This document shows, piece after piece, positions 44,705 to 56,499 of a stretch of DNA of 64,000 nt (positions are counted from its first letter, which is position 1; each line of letters starts with the position of its first letter). Location of the stretch: NCBI GenBank assembly GCA_009667805.1, contig CM019070.1:53404451-53468450 (forward strand). Reading direction: 5' to 3'. The stretch is from Leptobrachium leishanense (Eukaryota > Chordata > Amphibia > Anura > Megophryidae). The position numbers were made by a program, and so were the translations under genes. The notes beneath the pieces were generated by a model. The model saw only the letters and a list, made by a program, of their open reading frames with translations. It was not told where the DNA came from and did not search any database.

Positions 44705-46875
44705 ACTCACCAAAATAGGAGACAGGAAAAGTGGTTACATCCCCATTAATCATGTGACCCAGGTGTAACAGTTACTCAATGCAGTGGTAATAACGGGCTA
44801 ATATTCCTTGCCTGTCATCATCTGATGGTGGACCTGGTCATCTGTACATCAATAAGTTGATGTAGTATTATAGTCTAGTCTATAATATCACATTGTACAA
44901 CATGAGGGGATGTAATAACTTAAAAGAGACCCTCTGAACAGTGTGACCATTGAATCTTATCTGTATGGTCCCCCTACAGTGAACTTCTTGCTCCTCTTCC
45001 CCTTTAAGCAGGGTCCGGAGGGCTGATTCAGCTATCCAAATACAGGGGATTAGCCCTGCCCAGAACCTCAGCTCAGGGAGCCATCAACTCAGGTTTCAGG
45101 GCTTGGAGACCTTTGACACCATTGGATAAGGCTATTTCCCGAAGTCTTCCTGCACTGAGAGCTACTGGATTGGCTGGAGCATCCAGCCTCCCTGTGGTCA
45201 CATGACATGCTGAGCTGGAAGCATGTCATATCCTGCAGAGATCAGAGGGAGATCAGCAGTGGATTCAGGAGAGTTTTTAAAGGAAATTAAAGGGTTAAAA
45301 TGGGGAGATGGATTGCGGAGGCGGTCAGAAGGTCCGTTTAAAAACAAATATATATATATATGTTATATTTTTAGCTCAGACTATTATGCATGTTGGTAGC
45401 TTAGTGTGCAGGATTGTAGAATTGCCTTCTGATATACAGTAACCTGAATGCTGAGACTGGCAGTCACAGATCCAAAAACGCTGCCCATTACTTTCATTAT
45501 TTTACTGTGCATTTGACCGTTGTGCTGTATTGTAATTAACCTTTCCCTTTTGTCTTACAAATTATTACTTTTCCTGAAATCCTTATCGTAAAGAGTGGTT
45601 TCACCATATGGTGCCAAACATTACGAAAATTAAAGAGAATTGTATTTTTGGACTGTGTGGTTTCAGTGTCGCAATTTCACAGTTCATTACTTGGTTCATG
45701 CTCTCTGCTGACATCACTGCAAATAAAACATAATTTTGAACATATTTTGTATTAATTCCAATCCTAAGACAGCTGTGAACATTATTTAAAACAAGCTGTC
45801 TTTAGTGTTCCTTTCCATTCTTATCGTGCGCTGTCTTGCCCCAGACTCTGGTATTCCCCCCCCCCCCTCCGAAGTATTGGCAAATAATCAAGATGCTTGC
45901 AATCGTCTTAAATAATCGAGGCCAATACTGCATTTTTGGAACCATATCAGCATTCTTTCCTTGGTTTGATACAAACCTTTAACTCCTCTCTAAATAAAAC
46001 ACTGTCTATTTCTTGACGTTTGATCACGTATTGGATGCTCCGAACGTCTGAATATTCTTCAGCCAATCACAGCAGCCAGCTACAGGTCGTAGATGCCAAA
46101 AAGACGTGCATCTGTCGACTTCCTCCCAGACCAGAATAAACAAGTTAATAAAAAAATATATCCCATAAATCAACAAATCAGAAAACCGATTCTACCCTTT
46201 GTGGTTTTAGCCATTCTTCACTCATAATGCCCTTAAAGTATTTTTATGCCACAAATAACTTCCCCTGAAAGATTTTATTCCAGGGCTTGGTTTTTATTCA
46301 ATACGTATTAGAATGTGTTCTTAAATTGCTAAATTTTTTACTGGTTTTCCACTTGTTTTCTAGAGTAGGATCAGTGCATTTTTATTAAAGAACTTTATTT
46401 TTGTTCAGAGGTTATTAGGCTAGGCATTCAAGGTGGTTATTACCCTGTACATTTCGGATATGTTTGGTGTTGATATAAAAAAATGCTTCATTGGTGAAAG
46501 ACAATATTTCACAATGATGACTGCCGAGAGATTTTCTATATAGATTACTAAAGCTGGCCAACTGTCTGTATTGGGGCTCGGGTTATGGTTAGAGTTAAGG
46601 TTTTATGCCAGTGTAAAGTCTTTAACCAGCAACATTTGGGTAACTTTACCTGGTGTGATATAGCCACACTGGACACACATATTAGTGCTACAGGCTTTTC
46701 TTTATTGGGCAGCCATAGTACAACCAGAGTATACAATAAACAAGAAAGTAAAACAAATACAAATCAAAAGCCTACTCCTCATTTGGAGTCTAACTAAACA
46801 TTTTTCTCCCCTTACTATAACATTGGGCAGCTAAGCCGCTTACCAATAAAGCAAAACAAAATAAAGTGTACTTAC
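44705..46875. other. Intron, nothing recognised
   Basis: About 2.2 kb with only a TA run (45349-45366) and a C-run (45857-45867). Confidence 0.5.
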
Positions 46876-47470
46876 ATAGTTATACAGGCTGAAAAAAGAC
46901 ATGCGTCCATCGGGTTCAGCCTCTCCCACATAACCTACTGCTGTTGATCCAAAAGGAGGCAAAAAACCCAGTCTGAAATGCTTGCCAATATGCAACATAC
47001 TGGGAAAAAATTCCTTCTTGACCCCAGAATGGCAGTCAGATTTCTCCTTGGATCAAGAAGCTTTTACCCACATATTAAATATTATAACCCTTAATATTCT
47101 GTGTCTGCAGGAAGTCATCCAGTCGCTTTTTAAAACTCTGTACAGACTCTGACCCAACCACTTCAACAGGCAGAGAATTCCACAGCTTTATTGTTCTCAC
47201 CGTAAAATAACGCTTCCTATGCTTTAAACTAAATTTTCTTTCTTCCAGTCTAAATGGATGACCCCTTGTCCTATGTATAGTCCTGTTAATGAATAGGTTA
47301 TCAGACAATGGTTTATAATGGCCCCGTATATTTTTATATAAGGTTATCAGATCCCCTCTAAGGCGCCGTTTCTCTAAACTAAACAGGTTTAAGCTTGTTA
47401 GTCTTTCCTCATAACTTCCCTTAGTGGCTTCAGGATTTTGTCTCCTTCTCTGCTGCAGCCAGCACATAGA
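46876..47470 (-). mobile_element. Non-LTR retrotransposon 3' end (CR1/L2/Rex1-like), second family
   Basis: The minus strand (47467-47075) reads SYEERLTSLNLFSLEKRRLR, GDLITLYKNIRG, FSLKHRKRYFTVRTIKLWNS and LPVEVVGSESVQSFKKRLDD. It is homologous to, but distinct from, the RT end at 30596. The 3' tail includes GGCTGAAAAAAGACATGCGT and runs to about 46876. Everything upstream of the thumb is missing. Confidence 0.85.
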
Positions 47471-47892
47471 CTGGTCTCTCAGAGGTAACCACAGTACCTA
47501 TAAAGGCAGGGCAGTCTTAATCAGGCATCTGCTGATAATTAACCCTATAGGAGGAAAAGGGCTTTCTCCAGCCGCATGCTAACACAACTATGGTCTATCA
47601 CCTTGCGCGTAATCACACTGTCACACCGGTAAAGTCTGAAGTTTGGTGTCATTTTGTGCTTTACCAAAAGCTGCTGGTTAATGTCAGAGTTACCCGGGTG
47701 ATGTCAGGATTATCCGGATTTTGGACTTTACGCAGCATATATAAATAGTTCACTCAGACCTGTCTTTTTCACAAATGGTGGGAAGTTAAATATTTTGTAT
47801 TCAAATAATAACTAAATACAATTAAATTCTTATCTATGTTAACTACTCATATGCCGATCTATTCCGATCTTCATAAAATATATGCTATATGT

Positions 47893-48432
47893 CAGGGCTC
47901 AAAATTTCCACTCGCCTACTAGCATTTGGCGAGTGGAAATTAAGTGAGGGTGAGTGGAAATGCACACGCAGGCAGCACAGTAAATTATTTTGTGCTGCGT
48001 GTTCCAGCAGTGCCACCGTGCAGCCCTCCCTTCCCCAGGCTGCACGGTGGCAGGAATCAGCTGTCTGACCTGACCCAGTTCGTCTCTGTCACTGGCAGGG
48101 GGGTGGAGAGGAGCTTCCCTGCCTCCTCGCTCTGCTCACACTGGGGTCTGATGACTGGGTTTAAGTGTATCTAGGGTCTGATGTCTGGGTAATAACGTTA
48201 TTTTTGTAACTTTATTACTTGAAAAAGAGAGAAATCTTAATGTATCCTTCCTGGTAAAATCCTTTCTAAAAAAAAAAAAAAAAAACCTTTAACATTGTAA
48301 TTTCATAAGATAATTTAAGGGGGTGTGTTTAGGGGCAGAGTTAAAGGCTGGGTAGGGGTTAGGCGGAGCAACTGGTGGCGAGTAACTCTTATGGCCTGGT
48401 TAGTAGCTTGGGACGTGAATTTTTGAGCCCTG
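47893..48432. mobile_element. hAT-type MITE, copy 2
   Basis: CAGGGCTCAAAATTTCCACT and ATTTTTGAGCCCTG termini. Perfect 8-bp TSD CTATATGT (47885-47892 and 48433-48440). A SINE tail (48215-48275) followed by an A-run sits inside it. Confidence 0.9.
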
Positions 48433-48444
48433 CTATATGTAACC

Positions 48445-50748
48445 TTACAGTTGATCCAAGGTGGTAGTGGTTTATGTTTATAAAATATCCATAGAATTTT
48501 ACGTCCTCTTTTTCTCCAATGAAGAAGTGAGCACGATCTCTATGTCAACTACAAACCTAATTCTTTTGGATCAACCATAATAAATCAGTTTCCTTTTTTT
48601 TTCGGTGGCCTGAAGCTATTCCAAACCCCACACAAACCGCAACAGCGAAGCAGTGCTCTTGTGGTTTGTGATGTCAAGGGAGTATGTGAGGTGGAAATTC
48701 TAGACAGCCTGAGCTGCATTTTATGTTCTTCAGGAAGAGAACTTTGAGAATTACATAATTCTGTAATGTATGGTGGGTCGCTGAGGTTTAATAATAGTGC
48801 CAGGTTTTTTGGAATGTGCTCTGCGTTTGTTTTATTGTCGAAACTGACCAGGTTTAACGTTGATTCCTGATATAGGTTTTAAAGCAGTAACATACACAAT
48901 TAAAGGAAATTCAATCTGTCTAGTTGTTATGGGGTTTATGTGCTGGAGCAAACCAGGGGAAGAATTCTCGAGGAGGTGCATGGAAATTGGCAGAATATTG
49001 ATGTGACATGCTCCTACATTACAGCCTTGCAACATAATAGCTTTATATTTGTAACCATCATGTTGACATGTGAGCTTCTAACCAATACTGGGCAATATAT
49101 TTTTTAACAATTGACACTCTACAAATTTTATTTGAAGTCTTATGTTTCCAAAACAAGCAAGGCTCTTTTTAAAAGTAAATTACCTTTTAAATGGAGAGTC
49201 ACAAGCCTATGAAGCGGGGGAGAGATGGCCGCAGGAGGGAAGACATACAACGTTGGCTTCATCAAGGTCTTTTGTTTAGAACATTGCTTTTGGACAAAGC
49301 CTTGTTCGTCTGTATAACAGATCTGCTCTTCTGCGAAGTGAGGCAACACGAAGGACAGTTTTGAGCATGTTGTGTTTGCATACTCTTATTGATTTTATGC
49401 GGATGGCAAACTGGATACTTTGTTATTTAGTGCAATATCCAACATACACAATACCATATGGATTGTGATATAACTTATCCAACATATTGACATCAAAGTT
49501 CAGGGTCCACTATGTTTCCTGCTCTGTTGAGAGAAGCAGAACTCTTTGGAGGAGCAATGGATGTCCTGGCTGATGGATTGGAGGCTCACCCGGTGTTGGA
49601 TATCTCCACTCATTTTCAGTTTGTGTCTCCTGCTCTAAGGGGAACACTTACCTATGTACGCACGGAGCACTTACGGAATGATTCTGATGTGATGAGTTTA
49701 TTTTCAGTATGTCGGCATATTGCTGACCTCCCTCTTCCCTGTGTAACCTCCTAGACGATATGCCTTAACACATTAATTGATGTACAGGTAATATGCTGAG
49801 GATTCCACTGAGACAGCCAAGCTCTGTGGTTGTGTATGACTGGGTTGCTTTGTAATTGGTTTTATGACACGTGTTAACTTAAATAAGCCGACCAAACATA
49901 TTTTAGAACTAAACTAAGTCCCAATAATGGTAAGATCCAAAACCAGGTCAAGAAAGTGAACATTTGCATGTCTTTCGATACGGTTTTCTTTTTATCCATC
50001 TCATTCCACTTGTCTAACACAGAGTCACATCTGCTTTAGAAGTTTGGAATATAGTCATCTTAGAGTTAGAGTCTGGGCAATGCACGCTATACTCATATTT
50101 CCACTCCATCATTTGAAAGCTGCGTAATTGGATAAGTAATGATAATAGCGGCTATATGAGCCTCTCATCGTGCCAAATGGTTTTTCTATGTAGCAGAGGG
50201 CACTGCAAGATTTCACGTATCTATACTGAAGTGCGAGTGACGTGTTATCAACTCAAATGTTTCCATACGAAGAATAAAAGGAATCATAAATTCTAATTCT
50301 TGCAAATCTTTTCTTCTGACCAGATGTTAGGAAAGACTTGTCTTTTTTTTATTTTTACGTCTACTATCCTATAATAAAGGGTGTTTTCATCTTCAAATTC
50401 TTCCGTTTCTCAAACAACCAATGTCATACTGTGATCGTTAGATTAAGGATTAAGAAAGCACTGGGATTTCTGCCTTTGCTGTTTTTTATGACATTATCTC
50501 CAGATTGATCCATTTTAATGCTAGCTAGTTATTTGTTTACTCGGCCGACTGTCTCTTCAGGTTCTTATGCCAATGTTTCACTCATTTCTGCTAAGCTTCC
50601 AGAAGTTTCCAGGTTGTATGTAGTGTCAGATGTCATGGACTTTATTCTATAAATTTGCGAATGTGGCACAATGAACTGGGAACTACTCCTCTAAAATCCC
50701 AAAATAAGACTTTTTCATCCACGTACAGTGCCTGTTCAGGCTTAAAAC
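48445..50748. other. Intron or intergenic sequence, nothing recognised
   Basis: About 2.3 kb without a named repeat. The open frame at 49512-49754 has no recognised domain and no supporting splice context. Confidence 0.5.
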
Positions 50749-50751
50749 TAT

Positions 50752-51637
50752 CAGGGTTATTCAAAGAGATCTGAATGGCTGCCAAATGGGAACCGAATGC
50801 TGAAAATCAGCGTTCGGTTACTTTTCTTGGCCATTCGGTTATCCAGAAAGCAGGCAATTCGCCAAATCCTGGCGAATTGCCTGCACATACGGTGCCTGTT
50901 CGGTGCCTGTTCAAGGCCAGTGAAATCCCCATAGAGAAGCAATGCTTTGTCTATTCAGAGAAAAAAAAACAGCAGTGAAAGGTTCCCGAAATGCCCTGCC
51001 ATTCGGTGGTTTAGTTCGGCAGGTTTATTCAGGTGAAACCCATAGGCTTCAATGTTAAAAATATTCCCGTTTTAATTCACTATCTATTAAACCGTTCATT
51101 ATAATATTCTGCAGTAAAGAGTCTCTTTATTTATAGATTTTTTAGGATATTTTAAGAATTTTTCAGGATTTCTTTTTTTTCTTTTACTTCTTTTTTCTGT
51201 AACAGCCCTTTTTATTATCATTCATTGGACCTCATATGTAAATTTAATACATTTTCGCTCTGTAGTTTGTTTGCAAACAGCGTTTCACTTTTCAAACATT
51301 CAAGCGAACTGTCTTTCTAATTTATTCACTGCATTCGTCTGCGGTGTCGGCTTTTTCCGGAGGCTGCGCTGCGTGTGATTGGCTTCTGCTCGGGTTTTTC
51401 CGGTGTTTTCGGCGGGTTAATCCAGATGTTTTTTCGGGTTTCGGTGTGCGTTCGCCCTCGTTTTGTGGTGAGTTTTTGGCGGGTTTGCGGCGACCTTTCC
51501 CTGCAATTCGGGGACCCTGTGGTACTTGCTGAATACACCGCAGGGTCGCCGAAATGGGATCGCCAAATCGAACCGAATTGAAGAGAACGAAAAGTCACCG
51601 AACGTGCGGTGGCTTTGATTCTCTTTGAATAACCCTA
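50752..51637 (+). mobile_element. MITE family M, copy 6
   Basis: CAGGGTTATTCAAAGAGATC at the left; the right end is TTTGAATAACCCTA (terminal base mutated). TAT/TAT flanks. Near-perfect internal hairpin CAATTCGCCA / TGGCGAATTG at about 50857-50880. Confidence 0.88.
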
Positions 51638-52210
51638 TATACATGTACACAAATTGAGATGGTGGCACTCAACCCAAACATACATCTCTCATATGGGTCC
51701 TGCTAGAACCAACTACTACAACATACCAAATGCAGTGCACTCCACTTTAGTATAGCTTTAACATATTAACCTGTTGAAGGGATATTAAAGTGAAGTGTGT
51801 TGTATTTAGTATGTTGTAATAAAGATTTCCATCTGCACTGTTATGAAAACTAGGTTAGGGTTGAGTGCAGCCAGTCTGCGAAATTCCGTGGAGAGACAAC
51901 ATGTGTCAATGATGTTTGGGTGTATTGTGTTGGAATACATCGCTGTATGTGTGTATGGTGCAACAAAGAGCCAAATGCTATGTCTAGGAGAGTAACTGAA
52001 GTGGAATCCTTGTATGACAGAATGACAGACGGGTGTTTCGTCTGCCAGTCCAAGATCTGAGGTCCCAGTTTGAGCTCAGCTATAAGCACAGGAACAATTC
52101 ATTGCCGATCTACATTTTTAAGTTCCAGTACCAGAATGAAGAGATGTTGTATCAGGTTTAGTAAACAGGTGAGTTTGTGTAAATGCACAGAGATCTCATA
52201 CTTTGCCCTC

Positions 52211-52384
52211 AGATGTTGATAGCCTCTGCGTGGAGAGAGCCTGTGGAGACATGGGTTCGATCCCAGCAAGAGCACCTCTCCAGTAAGTGTCCTTGGGCAA
52301 GACACCTAATGGTACATCCTCACCACCCAGGACATACTTGAAAACGAGAGAAATTTCAATGTATCCTTCCTGGTAAAATCCTTT
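52211..52384 (+). mobile_element. tRNA-derived SINE
   Basis: The tRNA-like head has an A-box-like TAGCCTCTGCGTGG and a perfect B box GGGTTCGATCCC (52253-52264). A body with CCTTGGGCAAGACAC follows, then the tail GAAATTTCAATGTATCCTTC...CTGGTAAAATC shared with fragments at 5079, 12346, 38563 and 48215. The pol III promoter order and distance fit. Confidence 0.85.
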
Positions 52385-52389
52385 CCTGG

Positions 52390-53120
52390 TGGCCAGACGA
52401 TCATGGTATTTGTGGTTCAGAGTCATCTGGGAGGCCAGAGTTTGAAACCGCGTTACTAGAATGACCTACATAATGTTTGATGGGTTTGTTGGAAAAATAG
52501 TCTTTTTGGAGTATTTACTATTGATATATTTGTGAGGAAAATGTTTTTGGCAAATTCAAATTTTTCCGAACACTGTTATAATGCAAATTTGGTGTTGTTG
52601 AGTTGGGGGAATATGATTATTTAGATTGCGCTCCATTTTCCATGGCTTAGAATTTGGTAATAAATCCTTTAGTACTCTAACCAGTACTGGATGGTTTTAT
52701 TTGTACGTCAAAGCAGTCCAGATTTGACACTTTATAATGGCCTGTTGTAATTGTATGACTGGGTGCCAATCCGTTGCCAGAATTAGATGTTTGTGCGGAC
52801 ATCTGGATATTCATCATTGGATAGGCCCCTTCTGGGAATCATTATTTTCATAATATGTTGATTGAATTTTGGGTGGGCATGTAACATGCCGTCAGTTTTT
52901 GGCCAGTAAATAATTATTCACGATATGAATATATGCCGGCTATTGTAAATTAAGCAGTCAGCTTAACTGAGCAAGTCTGAATTTATTTCATTACCAGTTA
53001 TTTACTTAAAATATGTTATAAAAAAAAAGGGAAAACTGAACAGCACCGTAGCTTGGTCTAGGTTCCTGATCAAGATACTACTGGAAAATCTTATGTAGAT
53101 TAATTTGCAATTAAAATGAT
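52390..53120. other. Unassigned sequence
   Basis: AT-rich, no exon or named repeat. Confidence 0.5.
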
Positions 53121-53124
53121 AAAA

Positions 53125-53684
53125 TACACTGCTTAGCCAAAAAAAAGGTCTTGGCCAAAATAAAGGTCACTCTAATATTTCATTGGACGGTCTTTTGCTT
53201 TGATTACAGCACGCATTCACCATGGCATTATTTCGATAAGCGTATGCAATATCACAACAATTATTTCCATCCAGAGTCGCATGAATTTGTCGCCAGGATC
53301 TTGTATTGATGAAGGGAGAGTCAGAGCGATGTGTAAAGTCTTCTCCAGCACATTATCACAAACATCCACATTGGGGTTAAGGTCTGGACTGTGTGGTGGC
53401 CAATCCATGTGTGAAAATGATGTCTAATGCTCCCTGAACCACTCTTGTACAGTTTGAGCCTGATGAATCCTGGCATTGCCATCTTGGAATATGCCCGCTG
53501 TGCCATCAGAGAAGAAAAAAACCATTGATGGAAAAACTAGCTCGTTCAGTATATTCAGGTAGTCAGCTGACCTAATTTTTGGGCAAATAACGTTCCTGAA
53601 CCGAGACCTGACTGACTAAGGCACCTCCTGATCACTTGCTTACTTAAATCCAGGTGGTGACTTTTGTTTTGGCCAGGCAGCGTA
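53125..53684 (-). mobile_element. Tc1/mariner element, internally deleted
   Basis: TA on both sides. Imperfect TIRs CACTGCTTAGCCAAAAAAAA and TTTTGTTTTGGCCAGGCAG. The minus strand encodes the end of a Tc1 transposase: MDWPPHSPDLNPNVDVCDNV, LEKTLHIALTLPSSIQDPGD and KFMRLWMEI. The WPPHSPDLNP motif precedes the last catalytic acidic residue of the DDE/D domain. The N-terminal DNA-binding part and the first catalytic Asp are gone and the frame is broken, so it is non-autonomous. Confidence 0.88.
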
Positions 53685-53689
53685 TTCAT

Positions 53690-54385
53690 TTCATTATCCG
53701 TATTATCCATGAAAAGATTAATATAATGTTATGACCTGCTGAAATGTGAATTTATGATACTAAATGATACTCCTCCCATATAAGCTGAGAAAATCCTGCA
53801 GGGAAATATTGATGCTGGTTCCTGTTAATTTTTGCAGATGGCAGCTAGTCCATTGATGACATGAATCGGAACTAGTTCGTTCATGCAGCTGATGGGCGAC
53901 GTTTCCTCGCACACATGTTGTGGTTTCTGACTCATTCATTTAGAGCCTGTCCCTGTACAGATTTATACTGTAGCTGAAGTCTTGGTCAGTGATTCAGTAA
54001 ATTGTTCTGTCATAAAAATCAGATTGAAGTTTAATAGCTCTACGTGGATCTGTCGTCCATATATACTTGGCATCTCGTAATTCCACGTTTTTATCTTTGC
54101 ATCATGCTTGTAAAATCACCTGCAATTGTATAAAACGTATGTCTAACCAATTCCCTAGTCTGCATAGTAAGTTCATAGGGTCCATTCCCATTATGCTGTG
54201 TTTGAAGCCACATACATAAACGTCAACGACCATCTCTGCTCTATAATCAATGCTAAAAGAGAGAGTAATCATGGTGGTTGAGTAGTTAGAGGGTCCCTTT
54301 TGAGGTTCCTGTGGCTTTTTAATTTCTGCAAAAGCATGCTATCATACCGACATATCCGGTTGTTTTGTTTTTTTCCCGCATAATA
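53690..54385. other. Unassigned sequence
   Basis: No exon or named repeat. Confidence 0.5.
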
Positions 54386-54388
54386 CTC

Positions 54389-54819
54389 TTAACCCCTACA
54401 CTACCAAACGATTTTCCAGAAATCAGCTGCCAGGAACCAGTGGATTTTTGAAAAAAAATCACGTTTCATTAATTATAAAGTGGAAATAGTCCCAATATAT
54501 AATTAATGCATGATTTACTGTACTAGTCTCATTTGGCAGGCATACGCCATCTGCTGGCCAAAAGGAGCTGTTGCAGGTTGGACTCGGTTGCAGCAAGTGA
54601 ATATCTCTGTGTTACAGAGATATTCACTTGTAAAAACTGTTGTAGCACCTCCGGTATCATGCCCGAGGTGCTAAAATGTTGGGGTCCCACTTGCAAACGA
54701 CAATTGTTTGCATCAAACGAATTTCATTTTCAATAATGCAGAATAATTTATCCTGATCGAGTTAACACAATCTTGGGCTACTGTGTCTGTATACACAATC
54801 AAGGTAGTGAAGTGGTTAA
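54389..54819. mobile_element. TTAA-flanked element, family T copy 4
   Basis: TTAACCCCTACACTACC at the left and GGTAGTGAAGTGGTTAA at the right. Contains CGCCATCTGCTGGCCAAAAG and an internal hairpin (AGTGAATATCTCTGTG / CACAGAGATATTCACT around 54594-54631). Confidence 0.8.
54544..54559 (-). promoter_or_regulatory. CTCF-core-like motif in TTAA element copy 4
   Basis: Minus strand GGCCAGCAGATGGCGT fits CCASYAGRKGGCRS except at the last position. Confidence 0.35.
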
Positions 54820-54824
54820 ATATG

Positions 54825-55815
54825 CCTAAAATTTTCTTCTTATTGGTATTAAATTATTGTACATTTGCTTCCAGTTAGTAATTTTATGGTGAAACAGAAT
54901 GTGTAGAGTTTTTTCGAATGTTGCTTTTGGTGTTTTTACTTGGGTGCTTTTTATAATCAACTTATTTCGAGGGACTTATCTGCACAAACTAGTGAGCTCT
55001 TATCAATCATTGACACAGACTGCCGACGGGCTCTGTCAATATACACACGATTTGCAGCCAGTGTTGATGAACACGCTTCGTGACATGGCGTATTGTTTTT
55101 TCCAAGTTCCCAAAACCAACAATAACAACTCTGTATTTGTTTTTGTGTTTCTTATCTGGAAACTCATTGTGACCTTGAGTGCAAATATGAACTATTCCAT
55201 AGTGTCTGAAGTGCAAATGAAATGGATGGCCTACCTCAAATGAAAGGACAGCGAATGGATCAAGTCCAAGTAGCTTAAGGTTCACTAGATAACAAAACAA
55301 ATTACTTAATATTCTTGGATCTCCTCTGTCAGTTGGTACTTTAAAACCAGCATGAGGCAAAATGCAATGTTTATAAAGCAGAAAGTCTGAAATAGTGTTT
55401 TTTTTTAATTCTTTTCCTCAAAAACACTTCATGTGACCATAATACTCTAACACAGACTTTGTTAAGTTTCACAAATATTATTATTATAATTTTTTAACGT
55501 ATAGCATTACAGTATATTGTACAACGCTACGGAACTTGTTGGCGCTTTAGAAGTACTTGTAACTGTAGCAGTATGTTCTGCTTGATTTTGTGTCAAGTGG
55601 ATTTTTTTTCCGAAACTTTTTTTGAATACATTACATGTAACACATATATTTGCATTTAGAAAAGGAAGATCTGTATCTCTAGATAATTCTTTTAACATTT
55701 TAAGGTAAATTTAAAAAAAAATGGCAGCATTATACCTTTCAAGTTCTGCTTTTTCCTTTGAAACCACCGGGAAAGGAATAAATGCATATATCATGACAAA
55801 TCCCCGTAGATTATA
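54825..55815. other. Unassigned sequence
   Basis: Only the reversed GGCGCTTTAGAA repeat scrap near 55520-55556 is recognised. Confidence 0.45.
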
Positions 55816-55821
55816 CACACA

Positions 55822-56495
55822 TAGAAACATAGAAAATGTAGGCAGATAAGAACCTTTCGGCCCATCTAGTCTGCCCAATTACATGGATACTTTACCTGGA
55901 TTTATCTTTTGTTTAGGATAGCCTTATGCCTATCCCATGCCTGCTTAAATTCAATTACTGTTTTGGCCTCTATCACTTCTACTGGAAGGCTGTTCCACGT
56001 ATCCACCACCCTCTCAGTAAAATAATGCTTCCTGATGTTACTTTTAAACCTTTGCCCCTCTAATCTAAGACTATGTCCTCTTGTTTTGCTACTTCGTTTC
56101 CTTTTAAATATACTCCCTTCTTCTACCTTGTGGATTCCCTTTACGTATTTAAATGTTTCTATCATATCTCCTCTGTCTCGTCTTTTTTCCAAGCTGTACA
56201 TGTTAAGATCATTAAGCCTTTCCTGGTAACTTTTCTCCTTCAAGCCGTACACCATTTTAGTAGCCCTTCTCTGACCTCTCTCTAAGATGTCTATATCCTT
56301 CTAGAGATACGGTCTCCAGTACTGCACACAGTACTCCAAGTGAGGTCTCACCAGTGCTCTGTACAGTGGCATGAGCACTTCCCTTTTCCTACTGCTAATA
56401 CCTCTCCCTACACGACCAAGCATTCTGCCAGCATTTCCTGCTGCTCTATTACATTGACTACTTACCCTTAGATCCTCTGCAATAATGATGCACAT
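55822..56495 (-). mobile_element. Non-LTR retrotransposon 3' end (CR1/L2/Rex1-like), copy 2
   Basis: Near-identical on the minus strand to 30720-31392: QVYGLKEKSYQERLNDLNMY-type frame (56255-55902) and NLxVSSQCNRAAGNAGRMLG frame (56495-56301). A stop codon interrupts the join near 56300 (TCTAGAG where copy 1 has CCAGAAG). The tail begins with AGAAACATAGAAAATGTAGG. Confidence 0.88.
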
Positions 56496-56499
56496 GATA

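Noticed and set aside
49512..49754. 80-codon frame (MFPALLREAELFGGAMDVLA...) as a possible exon
   Set aside because: No recognised protein, no good splice sites in phase, and length within chance expectation.
52211..52290. True tRNA gene
   Set aside because: The A and B boxes are present, but no cloverleaf with an acceptor stem can be drawn, and a SINE body and tail follow.
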